Shown here piece after piece: positions 21,841 through 32,499 of a stretch of 64,000 nt of DNA (its first letter is position 1; each line of letters begins with the position of its first letter). Origin of the DNA: Balaenoptera acutorostrata (taxonomy: Eukaryota > Chordata > Mammalia > Artiodactyla > Balaenopteridae); assembly GCF_949987535.1 (NCBI RefSeq), contig NC_080074.1, positions 29,287,478-29,351,477 of the forward strand. The letters are read 5' to 3'. Position numbers and translations under genes: made by a program. A model generated the notes under the pieces. The model worked only from the letters and a program-made list of their open reading frames with translations, ran no database searches and had not been told where the DNA came from.

Positions 21841-22673
21841 GATACTAATCTTATTTTTTTCCTTTATAAGAGGGTTGATGTTTTTGTCTATCCAATGAAA
21901 TTTTCTTTGCCTTTAAAGCCCAATACATTTATTAGGCTGTGTCTTGAGGCCAGTTTTTCTTGGTACACAGGTTCAATATATAGATTCACATCTTTTAGTT
22001 CAAACAATTTTTTAAAATATGTTTTAAAGTATTAATTCTCTCTCATTGTTTTTCTTCCTTGGAAGCTTCAGCTATGCACATACAAAATTTCCTTTACCTG
22101 TCTTCTATATCCATCATTTAAGATTTATTTGTTTCCATTTCATTTGTTTGTTTTCCTACCTCTATTTGTCAGACCCTTTACTAAACTTTCCATGTCACCA
22201 TTTTCTTTCATTTTTGAAAGAACTTTGTCCTTTTCTTTTCCTGAGTTCTGTCAATTCCTTTTTTCCTTTTCTGGTTTTCTAGCCATTACCTCTTATAGTC
22301 TGACTGTTATTCCAGAACTCTTGTACTTCTGCTTTGTAATCTTTCCTTATAGGTGCAAATAATTCACTGTTATTTAAAAATTCTTATTGGAATATTGGAT
22401 TGTAATTATTTGCTATATAGTACAGAAGTATTTTAGTGAATGTTGCTTTGTATTGGAAAATTTCTGTATAATTTTTCAAGTTTTTTCTTACACTATTTTC
22501 CTATTTTTTGGTTTTTTGGTTGTCATATATAGATTAGAGCAAAATGTTCCTGGATGTGAGTATGGAATGGAATGTGGTGAGAGCAGGAATAGCTTCCCTG
22601 ATTCACAACTCCCACTAGAATGGTATGGACACTGGTATAATATGGAAACTGATCAGTAAGAATAGATATTTCA
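21841..22673 (-). repeat. Old L1 (minus), ORF1 and upstream
   Basis: T-rich sequence corresponding to the reversed ORF1 coiled-coil region of an old L1. It is long, stop-poor and pyrimidine-rich, which creates spurious plus-strand frames (for example 22046-22282, 22129-22362 and 22387-22659). No clean conserved motif allows firm boundaries. Confidence 0.5.
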
Positions 22674-22794
22674 GGGGGAATTCCCTAGCAGTCCAGTGGT
22701 TAGGACACAGCACTTTCACTGCTGTGGGCCCGGGTTCAATCCCTGGTCGAGGAACTAAGATCAAAAAAAAAAAAAAAAAAAAAAGATACCTCAG
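22663..22794 (+). mobile_element. Short CHRL-type SINE with imperfect duplication
   Basis: SINE body 22674-22783, with 'gggaattccctagcagtcca' at the head, 'gtggttaggacacagcac', a B box (ggttcaatccc) at 22733-22743 and an A tail of about 22 nt. Flanks 22663-22673 (agatatttcag) and 22784-22794 (agatacctcag) match at 9 of 11 positions. It is an independent tRNA-related family, shorter than CHR. Confidence 0.88.
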
Positions 22795-23530
22795 CCAACC
22801 ATTTCATTTTATAAAATTAAAAAAAAAAGTGTTCAGGAGTGAGTTTATATTGAAAATCAGCCCTGGCCTCAAAAATCTTTCCTTATAGTGTGCTACTTCT
22901 ATGTCGGCATCCTTCCTTTGCCACTTGGAATCTAAGTTGGCTCTGGAGGGCTTCTTCCTCCAGCCCTGTATCTCCTCAGCTTATTCTCTCAGCTGCTGTT
23001 ACTGAGGGACACAGGTCTTGTCCTTTGTAATCCACTCACTTTTAGAAAGTAGATTATTACTGATGTTTTCTAAATACACTCTCCTCTGCACTCATCTCTG
23101 GGCAATTTCAAGTCTTCCTTCTGTCCCCAGTGCTCATGTCCAAATGTCTTTCAATGCTGTGTTCAGAGCACTTGCGTACAGTTTGGGACCCTCACCTTTT
23201 GGAGAATAGATATGTATTTTGCTGTTGGTTTCTGGGATGGGCCTCTGCAGTGTCAGCACTCTCCAATCTTCCCAACTACTGAATCATGGCTGTGCTGGGG
23301 CCTTCCTGCCTGGCTCTGCTGGTCTCAGTTGCTTTTGGCAGCATGCACACATGATTTGAAATTTATGGGCTTTCTCTATCTCCTATTTTTAAGTGAAACT
23401 GGAGCTTGTGATTTTTTTGGTTCTTTTTATTTTCATTGTCTTGTTGCTCTATTTCCAAGAGAAGCAGAAAGATTCAGAATTGGGCTGCCACCATACTCTT
23501 CCAGAATCATAATTAATATAATTATTTTTG
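22795..23530 (-). other. Possible L1 5' region, otherwise unassigned
   Basis: Higher GC than its surroundings. It may be the decayed 5' UTR of the old minus-strand L1, ending near 'gggctgccaccatactcttc', but I cannot confirm this. The frames at 23018-23209 and 23212-23547 show no domain. Confidence 0.3.
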
Positions 23531-24994
23531 TCATAGTGAAGATATGAAGGATATTCTCACTTAAGTCAGGTAAAGAATGGACTTTTCATGTGGAAATATG
23601 AGATTCTCTACAAGATGGATTCCTGGGCAAAATATATTCCCCACTGGTGACTTTTCAAGATGTGCTCTGAACATAATTGAGAGAGCACAGCTCAATAAAC
23701 TTATTAGGTAAGCAAATCTATGCAGAGAGTCTGTTACTCCCTGAGAAATAAAACTGGGTAGAGGAAAAAGATTCAGATTTACATGTTACAAAAATGCTGT
23801 TCTTTATTTTAATCGACAGAATTGAATTAGACTCCAGCATCAGCATGCATTTCCCATTGTTTTCTTTTTATATTAACTACAGGAGACTCATTAGAATTTC
23901 ATGGATGTAATTGTTTCTGGGTTACATCCTCAATTAATGACTGTAATTGAAAGATCGGATAGGATTTGGATAACGTGACTGTAATTTAAGCGTAAGACAG
24001 ACGTCTGGGCCTCTATTTACAATGCATTTGTTATTTTTTTTCTTCTACTGTGGAGGAGTATTTACGAGAGGCAGAAATAAATGCATTTCAAACAGCAATG
24101 TCTCAATCAAAACAATGTACATATTGTGTGCTGGGTACTGTTTTCCCGGGCTGTTTTGTGACTCTGCCGGCCTCAGCAGGATGCATGTGCATAAAAAGAG
24201 CTTGTGCTCAGATCTTCTGGGAAGACTTGGGGGAGGAGAACAATCTTCATCAAAGGGGAGGTGGAAGAGAAGGCTATCTCTGTCTTTCTTTATGTTCTGT
24301 TACAACACTGTTCAAAACCCAGCATCTCAGCCTGCACTTGCCAAGGATTCCCTAATCAGTTTTAGATTATGTCATGGGGAAAGAAAAAAGGACCACCCTC
24401 AAGCTCCTAATTATGGCTCTTCTCTGCTTTCCTCTCCTTATATTTTCCCCCAGAAGTAGATATTAACCTTATTAGCTTTTTTGAGCAGTGCATCACTGAT
24501 TATCTATACACAGGCTTTGAGGCAGCTGCGAGGGGCAGCTGAACAATTACCCAGGGTTAGCCAGATTTGCTCCAGACTCTGGAAACACAGGAGTCTATAG
24601 ACCAAAGCTCTTGGGTTCAAGGATGTCTGCTATTTCTTCATCCAAGGTCAAATGTGGACTGTGTAGCTCATTATGTGTCTTTTTCAATACTAATGACCTT
24701 TCTTTCTCTTGTGGATCTTTTGATCTGGACGGAATGGCAAAGACAGTATCAGGATTGAAGATGTGATAGATGAAATGGAGAGGTCAAGATGTGTGGCTGG
24801 ACTAAACCACCATGGAAAGAAAAAAGAAAGTGGGACAATGAACAGTAGGAATAGAGAGTTAGGAAACAGAGAGGATGGGAAGGGAGGGGCCCCTGATTCA
24901 GAGATGATTTATCAACAATGATAACTTGACACCTATGGTACCTCTTGTTGTGGCTCTCATGCTCATATTGTGAGCTGAGGAGTACTTCCTAATA
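23531..24994. other. Unassigned region containing two overlapping ORFs
   Basis: No repeat recognised. On the plus strand, frames at 24022-24459 (145 codons) and 24050-24355 (101 codons) overlap in different phases. Both contain several cysteines but no motif I recognise. The stretch has more G and C than its surroundings. A T-rich run ending in CTACTG precedes it, but no convincing splice acceptor/donor pair or Kozak context decides for coding. Treated as non-coding unless transcripts show otherwise. Confidence 0.4.
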
Positions 24995-25161
24995 TGTCAT
25001 CTCTGCTTCAGAAACACAAAGGTGGGTGCTTGCTAGAAAGCAGATTATCAGACCCTACCACAGTCCTATAGGAATCAGAATTGCTGGGTATGGTTCCAGG
25101 ATACTTCATCTTTCCAAGATCCTAGGTGATTCTGATAGACGTTGGAGTTGAGAGCAACTGG
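24995..25161. mobile_element. MER5-type element (hAT-Charlie, non-autonomous)
   Basis: Typical MER5 content: 'ggaatcagaattgctgggta', 'atcctaggtgattctgata' and the terminal 'gttgagagcaactgg', a decayed form of the inverted end. The opposite end near 24995 is weaker. MER5 copies are short remnants moved long ago by Charlie transposase. None encode protein. Confidence 0.7.
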
Positions 25162-25299
25162 GGAGGAGGCAGTGGAAAGCAGAAGGAATGACATGATGGT
25201 GACGGGCCAGAGAAGGTGGCTGGGAGGGTGGGAACTGAGAGCAGACTCAACAGGCACATATTCAGCCCTTACAGAAGGGGGGCTGGTAATCAGAGGAGT

Positions 25300-25382
25300 T
25301 CAGTGTCTTCCTGTAAGTTATGCACCTGATAAGTGGCAGAGCCATAGTTTATACTTCTAAGTCCAAGGCTCTTTCTTTGTAC
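25300..25382 (-). repeat. MIR fragment
   Basis: Reversed MIR core: 'taagttatgcacctgataag', 'tggcagagccatagtt', then a decayed 'ccaaggctctttc' end. Only part of the element is present. Confidence 0.6.
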
Positions 25383-26334
25383 AAAACCTAAGTCAATAGG
25401 ATTAGGAAAGTGTTAGAATTTGGATGGCAGGTTACGGGAAGAAGGCAACATGTCTTGGATCCAGGTCTCAAATTTATCTGTTGAGATAGGGACAATTTCA
25501 GGAAAATAGTGTGGAGGCAAAATATGTTCTATTTTGTTTAACCTCATATTCTAAACTCTTTTTTTTTTTGCATCTTTCATGAATATTTTGGGGCATGGTT
25601 GTATATTAGATGTAAAGTTACACACTCAACTTACTCTTTTGTTAAATTGATGGCTTTTAAAATTTAGCATGGTTCTAACTCATAATATTGTAAAACCATC
25701 ATTTGATATATTAATTAAGGTGTTTTAGTACATATTAGCAAATACCCAACTAATAACTTCTTTAAAACTCTATCTGTATAGTATTTAAAATCACCTTGCC
25801 AGCAGTACTACACAGAACTTTGGATGTAATGAATTTATCAATTTTATCGTCTGCTCCAGACAGATGCCTCTTTCCATTGCCTTCCTGAGCCTTGCCGTCT
25901 TTTGTGTCTGCATCATCTCAAATCATCATGTTTACCAGATCGGCTTGTTCAGCACTGCTTTCCCAGTGGCACAGCCTGGGTCACCCTCTCTCTTCAGTAT
26001 CTTTTCTTGTTCTGCTCTGCATTTTGCCACTGAGCTGCTCCTCCAGCTTTCATTTCTGGCTGAACTTTACCCATGGAATTTGGATCTCTCTGCCTAGTGG
26101 TCATAACAAGCTCCCCTCCCTCTTCATCTATTGAATGTGGCCATCTTTATGAATAGTCTTCAATCATAATGCCCCTTATTGACATGGTGTCAGTAAAATG
26201 TTTGATTAATAAATAAATTAATAAATGATTTCAGACCACTAAGTAATTAGATGGCTTTTAAGTGCCCAAATGACAGGCATTAAAAATGAACAAATAAATA
26301 TAATACCAATACTGATTTCCTCTATGAAGAAAGT
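25383..26334. other. Unassigned sequence
   Basis: Contains a short poly-T (25558-25569). A T/C-rich stretch at about 25860-26215 could be a decayed L2 in plus orientation ('tgccttcctgagccttgcc', ending with tandem TTAATAAA), but this is weak. Two overlapping plus frames at 25864-26134 have no recognisable content. Confidence 0.35.
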
Positions 26335-26700
26335 AAAACAGAGTAAAGTATTAGAGAGACAAGAAGGTTTTTACTCTCTATGTGGGATGGATAGGGAAGA
26401 TCTTCTTGAGAGAGGAAGACTTGAATAATGAGAAAAAGTTCATTTAATGGTAGAAGAGTGTACAAGGGAGAGGTGTGCAAAGGCCCTGAGATGGGGATGA
26501 ATTTGAAGCTCCGGTGGGAACAGAGAATAAGCCCCCATAGAGCAATAATAGGAGAGATTAGAGAGGTAGGCAAAGGGAAGATTCTACTGACTTTTCTAGA
26601 CCACAGCCAGGAGTATGATGTATATTCTAAGTGGAATGGAAGCCACTGGAGGGGGTTCCCAAGGGAGGACCCTGATCTAGCCTCCCCATCCAGGTTCTGG
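26335..26700 (-). repeat. L2 fragment, minus strand
   Basis: Reversed L2 body: 'agaagagtgtacaagggaga', 'tgcaaaggccctgagatgg', 'agattagagaggtaggca', 'gtggaatggaagccactgga'. The 93-codon plus frame at 26428-26709 lies wholly within it and is antisense to the L2 direction. Confidence 0.75.
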
Positions 26701-26803
26701 GGAGACTGAACCTCTTCAGAGAAGCATTCTAGACATTTAAGCTAACCTAGTCCTTCTTTCTACAGTTGTAAAATAGACATAGTCATTCTCTGATGATTGT
26801 CTT

Positions 26804-27222
26804 TTGTATTAGGGTTCTCCAGAGAAACAGAACCAACAGGATGTGTGTGTGTGGGGAGAGAGAGAGAGATTTATTTTCAGGAATTGGCTCAGGTTATTAT
26901 GGAGGCTCACAAGTCTAAAATTTGCAGGGTGGGCTGTTAGTCTGGAGACCCCCAGAGTAGCCTAACCTACAGTTCAAGTCCAAAGGCCATCTGCTGCAGA
27001 ATTCCCTCTTACTTGGGGGAGGTCAGTATTTTGTTCTATTCAGGTCTTCAACTGATTGAATGAAGTCCACCCACATTCGGGAGGGCAGTCTGCTTTATTC
27101 AAAGTCCTCTAGTTTAAATGTTAATCTCATTCAAAAAATCCTCAGAGAAACAGCCAGAATAACATTTGGCTACATATCTGGGCACTATGGCCCAGTCAGA
27201 TTGGTACATAAAATTAATCATC
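26804..27222 (-). mobile_element. MLT2 solo LTR (ERVL), reversed
   Basis: Mirror image of the LTR at 5.66 kb: 'ttgtattagggttctccaga', 'gaaacagaaccaacagg', 'ggaattggctcaggttatt', 'gaatgaagtccacccacat' and 'tttaaatgttaatctcattc'. A GT/GA microsatellite (26842-26868) interrupts its poly(A)-signal region. No internal sequence is attached. Confidence 0.88.
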
Positions 27223-28534
27223 ATGCTTTTCTTATAGGACAAGACAAAGGAAGAAACATTTTCCATTTTAAGAAGTAGTTCTGGATTTCATCACAGGTAT
27301 ACATTTTTGGTGTTGCAGTAAATCAGCAACCATAGAATTAACAATCTCCTTCCAATAATGGTCATATTTATTAAAGGCTTTTCTGAAATAAATGTTAAAA
27401 GTATAGTAATCAGACTGGAAGACTGAAATAAAGAACAAAAGAACATAGGCTAGGTCAGGATAAGAAGAACAGAAAGGAAAAGATTCATAGGAATTTACTG
27501 ATGAGATTCCTTAGTAAAAGAGAGTAGAGACAGCTAGTAGGAACCTAAGTTTTGTTGATGCAGAATAGGATGATGAATTTTTTTTTTCCAAGAGAAGCAC
27601 TTCATGCAAATGAATAATGGAGGTTAGCCTTATCAGCATGCTGGAAGCTTCCAATTATTCAAATTACGCAAAGCCATCAAATATGTGAAAATCAAAACAG
27701 AAAGAACCATTAATTCCCATTCTGTCCCCTAGCCTTCTAGGGTTTTACCCACATTTGTGATAGAAAGATACTTCAACCTTGAAATTAAACAGAGAACACA
27801 GTGTGGTGATTTAGTTACACATTCACTATTTAATTGTTTTAAAGGTGATCTAGGCAAATGTACAACATTGAAGTATGCATGTTTTTAGTGTGCAGTCCAA
27901 TTCAATTCATGTCTTGCATGATGGATTTGGAGTTTCAGATCATTCTAGTTAATAGAAAATGTGTTAATTAAGATCAGTTTAATAATGGTGTTTTTGGAGA
28001 ATTAAAAAATGTTTAATTCAAGCACCACATTTCCATACTGGAAAGCTACAGTGCTTTGAAAATGAATATATTGGATATGAAATATGTCCTTCACAAATCA
28101 TCCTTCACAAATTGGATTTCTGTATTTTCTAAGTTTGAATCCATCTGTCAATCCACAAAGGACCCCTCCCTTTCCTCTCTCCCAGCCGTCCCCTTCCTCT
28201 CCATACACCTGTGACATCAATAGCTTAAGACAGTGGCTGCCAACTAGAGTCCTGGAGACCCGTTGCAGAGAGAGGGCCCAGAAAATGTTGGCTTTTTGTT
28301 GAATTGGAGAAGAAATTCACAGCATAAAGGTCCCTCTGTTAGTTCCCATTGAGCTGAGTCCCAATTATAATGTGGCCACAGGGACCCCTTCCTGTGTGTC
28401 CTAACAATGTCTCTTTTAAAGATGTCAGGAAAATGGCCTAATGGTAAGTTCCATCAGAAAAGAAATATTAGACTAAGGGGATCTGATAGTCTGGAAAATC
28501 CACTGCCACTAGCAAGCATTTATGTTCTGGGGCG
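27223..28534. other. Unassigned region
   Basis: About 1.3 kb with no element or gene I can name. The frame at 28084-28302 (72 codons) is without domain. Confidence 0.4.
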
Positions 28535-28587
28535 AGCTACCAATCTTGTTGCGCTGATATTCTTTCATCTGTAAAATGGATACAACT
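28535..28587 (+). repeat. MIR, left part of a MIR split by another MIR
   Basis: Carries the MIR central motif 'tcatctgtaaaatggataca' in plus orientation and stops where the reversed MIR begins. The 3' half continues at about 28812. Confidence 0.6.
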
Positions 28588-28811
28588 ATTGTTTATTGAG
28601 GTTGTACTATGTACTTTCATACTTAATCTCTCTTAATCTTCATGATAACATTATGAAGTAGGCATGATTATACACTTACTCATCCCTCTGTAGAAGAGAC
28701 AACTGATGCTTAGAGATGTCAGGTATTGACCAAGATTGCACAAGCATGGAGAAAAGATTTGAAAGCAAGCCCTCCTCAGTGCTTGATCTTAATTATCGCA
28801 CTGATTTCCAG
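28588..28811 (-). repeat. MIR, reversed, nested inside a plus-strand MIR
   Basis: Reads in reverse: 'ttattgaggttgtactatgt', 'ttaatcttcatgataacatt', 'atgcttagagatgtcaggt', 'gatttgaaagcaagccctcc'. It sits between the two halves of a plus-strand MIR. Confidence 0.75.
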
Positions 28812-28905
28812 TATGCTACTTAGCACCTACCTCATAGTGTTGTTTCTGGGATGAATTTATTTAATGCATGTAAAACACATAGCACAAATACCTGAAAATA
28901 AAAGG
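28812..28905 (+). repeat. MIR, right part of the split copy
   Basis: Reads 'cctacctcatagtgttgttt', 'ctgggatgaatttatttaat', 'gcatgtaaaacacatagcac', which is the 3' half that the fragment at 28535-28587 lacks. Confidence 0.65.
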
Positions 28906-29134
28906 TAGCTTCAGCATCCGGATACAACAGCAGCAACAACAAAGTCTTCTTAGGTAATCTTTTTACTAATCCCCTTCCAACATTCCCCTCACCTTTCTTC
29001 AGTGCTAATGAATTCAGAGACAGTACAATCTAATGGGTATCTGTTCATGTAATCAAGACGTTTTCACTATTCCCTAATTATTTTATGAAGACTATGTTTC
29101 TCTACAGTTCTGTTGTTTTATGTAGGGAGAGTCA

Positions 29135-29330
29135 AGGAGCAACAGGCTCTTGGTTAGAAGATCAGCATGGATTCTTAGCTCTTCACTGGACTTTGAGGAA
29201 AAAAATCTAAGTTCAGTTTTCTTATTTCTGAAAAGGGAATAATGATACCTGTTCTTTGCCTCTGTCAGCTCTAGAATAAAATTCAAATTAAAGCAAGCAT
29301 AAGAAAGGCTTTATAAATGCCAATGTGCCA
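29135..29330 (+). repeat. MIR SINE, decayed
   Basis: Central motif 'ttatttctgaaaagggaata' followed by 'atgatacctgttctttgc' and 'aaaggctttataaatgcc' in MIR order. The 5' tRNA part is poor. Confidence 0.55.
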
Positions 29331-30507
29331 TAGAAATATAAAGGTGTTAGCAAGGGTTATGACATCTTCTGCTTCCCTTTCATTCATCCATTTTTATGTG
29401 TCTATCAACATAAAAAGCAGTAATTTTTGACTTGCAAATTTTACTGTTAGACTGAACAGTTGAATGATACAATCAAAGGAGGATGCATTCACATTTTATT
29501 TTTATGTGAATAAATTAAGGACAATTGTTTTTCCCTTTTACTTTTTTTTCCCCCTTGTGGCAAATGAGCTCATCTGTTGATATTTAGACCAAAGATTCAA
29601 ATTTCTTTCTGGAAAGTATTTAGGCTATAAAAGCTCATGTGAGCTAATCAACCTGTGTGAGGTTGGTTGGTTTGTTTCAGACGGTGTTAGAGGTTGGCCC
29701 CCCTGAAGAAGACTTTGACACAGAGATTTGAATATAAGAAGGCTATTAGGAAACACTCTTGGGTTCAAAACCTGGGGTGAAAGAGAAGGAAATAGGATTG
29801 GGCAAAGGGAAAAGGTTACTTTAATCAAACTCAGAAAAGGTCTCAGCTGACCCCGTGGGTAACTCTAATATGGGATGATCCTTCAGAGTTGCCCTGAACT
29901 GGGGAGGAGGGACTGAATCTTTGTACTCTCACAACAGCCAATCTTGGATGCAAGGCTTCCCCATGGAAGATGACATGGCTTAAGGTAAGTTGGCTTTCTT
30001 CAGACAAAAGCAATTCCCAGAAGAGACTGACAGCCAGGAGCACTTGCAGCTGCTGGGGGATCATGCCCTTTAGTTCTGAAAGGGACTCTGTGTAGCATAT
30101 TACAGTATCTAATACAGATAGCAATGTACCCGCTTTACCAGATCTACTTAGGATTCTCATCAACATCCTCCTGGTGAATTATCATGCAGACTCAGGTAAG
30201 TCATTACCTTATGAGTATTTCTATCTAAGTTTAGACAGAAAATAATTCTTATTATATTATGCTGAACCTTATATTAAGCTGAAATCTGACACCAGATTCT
30301 TTAATCCTTGAAAAGAGAAGATTCTGAGGGAACTCTACTAAAGAGCTCGACTTAGCATTGGAACAAAGTGAGAATAGTACAATATTTGGAGCTCATAAAT
30401 GTTTCCTGGAGGAATAAAATGTTGGGTGAAATGGGGAATTTATGTAGCTAATGGCTATAGCACCAATCTTTACTCACAGTCACAGTTTTCAGCCCCTGAG
30501 TAAGAAT
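29331..30507. other. Unassigned, with possible LTR-like segment at 29.68-30.18 kb
   Basis: Around 29680-30180 the sequence has the feel of a reversed LTR (a run such as 'gagatttgaatataagaagg' and 'ggcttccccatggaaga'). It shares layout with the stretch at 59.2 kb, but I cannot name a family. The 107-codon minus frame at 29843-30166 falls within it. The rest is unassigned. Confidence 0.35.
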
Positions 30508-30720
30508 AATGCCTAATACTTTTTGAATATTCACTACATACTGGATACTGTTGTAAGTTCATTACATAAGTTAACTATATTAATATCATAATAACCCTAT
30601 GGGATGGGCATTATAACCACATTTTACAAACGAGAAAACAGGCTCAGAGAGATTAAAATGTATATCTAAAGTCACATGACTAGTAAATAATGAAAACCAG
30701 AACACACTTACATCTCATAA
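30508..30720 (-). repeat. MIR SINE, reversed
   Basis: Reads in reverse 'ttttgaatattcactacata', 'atcataataaccctatggga', 'cattttacaaacgagaaaac', 'aggctcagagagattaaaat' and 'gtcacatgactagtaaataa', the full MIR order. Confidence 0.85.
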
Positions 30721-30803
30721 AGGGAATGATAGTAAAGGAAATTTGCATCTCACATTTTAATCCTTATTCATTTTCCTAACCTTTTCTTTTTCTCTTTGCC
30801 ATA

Positions 30804-31213
30804 TGCATTAGTTTCCTACGGCTTCCCTAACAATGTAGCACAACTTGTGTGGCTTAAAACAACAGAAATTTATTCTCTCACTCTTCTGGAGGCCAGAAGT
30901 CTAAATTCAAGGTATTGGCAAAGTTGGTTTTTTTCTAGAGAGCTCTGAGGGAAAGTCTGTTCCATGCTCTTAGCTTCTGATGTTACCAACAATCCTTTGC
31001 GTGAAGACATACCACTCCAGTCTCTGTCTCCATCATCACATGGTATTCTACCTTTGTGTCTGTCTCTAATTGAATTAAGGCCACCTTAATAAAGAATGAC
31101 CTAATCTTAATTACATCAGCAGAGGCATTGCTTCCAAATAAGATCACATTCACAGGTACCAGGGGTTGGGAATTCAACATATCTTTTTGGGGAATGCAAT
31201 TCAACCTATAACA
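30804..31213 (-). mobile_element. MLT1 solo LTR (ERVL-MaLR), reversed
   Basis: Blocks in reverse order: 'tgcattagtttcctacggct', 'ggcttaaaacaacagaaatt', 'tattctctcactcttctgga', 'tcaggggttggg'-like spacer, and the end 'gcaattcaacctataaca'. The element is about 410 bp, an ordinary length for MLT1. The 81-codon minus frame at 30983-31228 lies in it and is non-coding. Confidence 0.85.
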
Positions 31214-31249
31214 ACACATAATTGTCAAGAAGATTAATTCTCAGAGAAC

Positions 31250-32135
31250 ACAATAATTCAACCAATGAATATTTCTTATGTGCCTAGAATGTGTCTGGTA
31301 TCATGCTAGCCAATGAAGGGAGAGTGATTAACAAGCAAACTCTCTATCATTCAGTCAAAATATTTATTAAGCATCTATTATTTATCAGGCACAGGTCCAA
31401 GAAGAGAGAATACAGTAATTAACAGGATTAAGTCTCTATTCTGAAGGAGTTCATCTTCAAGTGAGATGAGATAGACAATAAACATATTAACAAATATGAT
31501 CATTTATGATACCGAAATGTGTTATGAAAAAATTAAAGTAGGAAAATATGAGGAAGAGTGACTGGGGAAGGGTGGGCAACTGTATCTAAAGAGTCAAGGA
31601 AGATCTCCCTGGGAGGGTAACGTCTGAGTTGAGAGCTGAGTGACTAGAAGAAAGTGGGCATGCAAAGATCTTGGAGCAGAGAATCCAAGCAGAAGAGCAG
31701 CCAAGGGTAGACGCTGGTTGGGAATAATGTAGAATGCTCAAGAAAGAAAAGGAAAGCCATTTCTCTGAAGTGTATGAACTAGGGAAAAATGAAAAGAAAC
31801 ATGTTAGAGAAGTAAGTGGGTAAGGGGTTTGGCTTTTATCATCCTTTTCATAGGAAGTTACCTAGGGGCTTATTAAGGACAATATCTTAAATATAAGTTT
31901 TAGAAACAAAGCTCTGGCTGCATTCTGTAGGGTAGACTATAGAGGGATAAGAACAGAATCAGGAAGACCACTTAGGTGGCTACTAGATGAATCCAAACAA
32001 AAGATGGGAGGACCTTGGAGTAGGGTTGTAGCAGTGAAGTTGGTGAGAGAGTTTGAACAGAGATATATTTTACAACTAGAGAGGGTGGACCCTTCTCATG
32101 AATTAGATGCAGGGTCTGAATAAAAACATAAATCA
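31250..32135 (-). repeat. Long L2 copy, minus strand, split by a SINE
   Basis: Reversed L2 from its 3' terminus ('tttattaagcatctattatt', 'gaaggagttcatcttcaag') through 'aaagtgggcatgcaaagatc', 'ggaagaccacttaggtggct' and 'acagagatatattttacaac'. CHR SINE C is inserted at 32135/32136, and a little L2 remains after it (32440 to about 32500). A second tandem L2-like terminus at 31250-31330 suggests a short duplicate. Confidence 0.78.
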
Positions 32136-32439
32136 GGGCTTCCCTGGTGGCGCAGTGGTTGAGAATCTGCCTGCCAATGCAGGGGACACGGGTTCGAGCC
32201 CTGGTCTGGGAAGATCCCACATGCCACGGAGCAACTAGGCCCATGAGCCACAATTACTGAGCCTGCGCGTCTGGAGCCTGTGCTCTGCAACAAGAGAGGC
32301 CGCAATAATGAGAGGCCTGCACACCGTGATGAAGAGTGGCCCCCACTTGCCGCAACTAGAGAAAGCCCTCGCACAGAAACGAAGACCCAACACAGCCATA
32401 AATAAATAAATAAATAAAAATTTAAAAAAACATAAATCA
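32122..32439 (+). mobile_element. CHR SINE (copy C) with 14-bp duplication
   Basis: Body 32136-32425, B box (ggttcgagccc) at 32191-32201, one internal 'gccacaattactgagcc' block, tail (AAAT)n plus A-run. Flanks 32122-32135 and 32426-32439 both read aaaaacataaatca. It is inserted in a minus-strand L2. The 114- and 93-codon minus frames here are antisense SINE and L2. Confidence 0.95.
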
Positions 32440-32499
32440 AGAATGATACCTCTTCATCAAAAAGCTTATGAGATAATCGGTGGCATCACAGAAAGGGAT

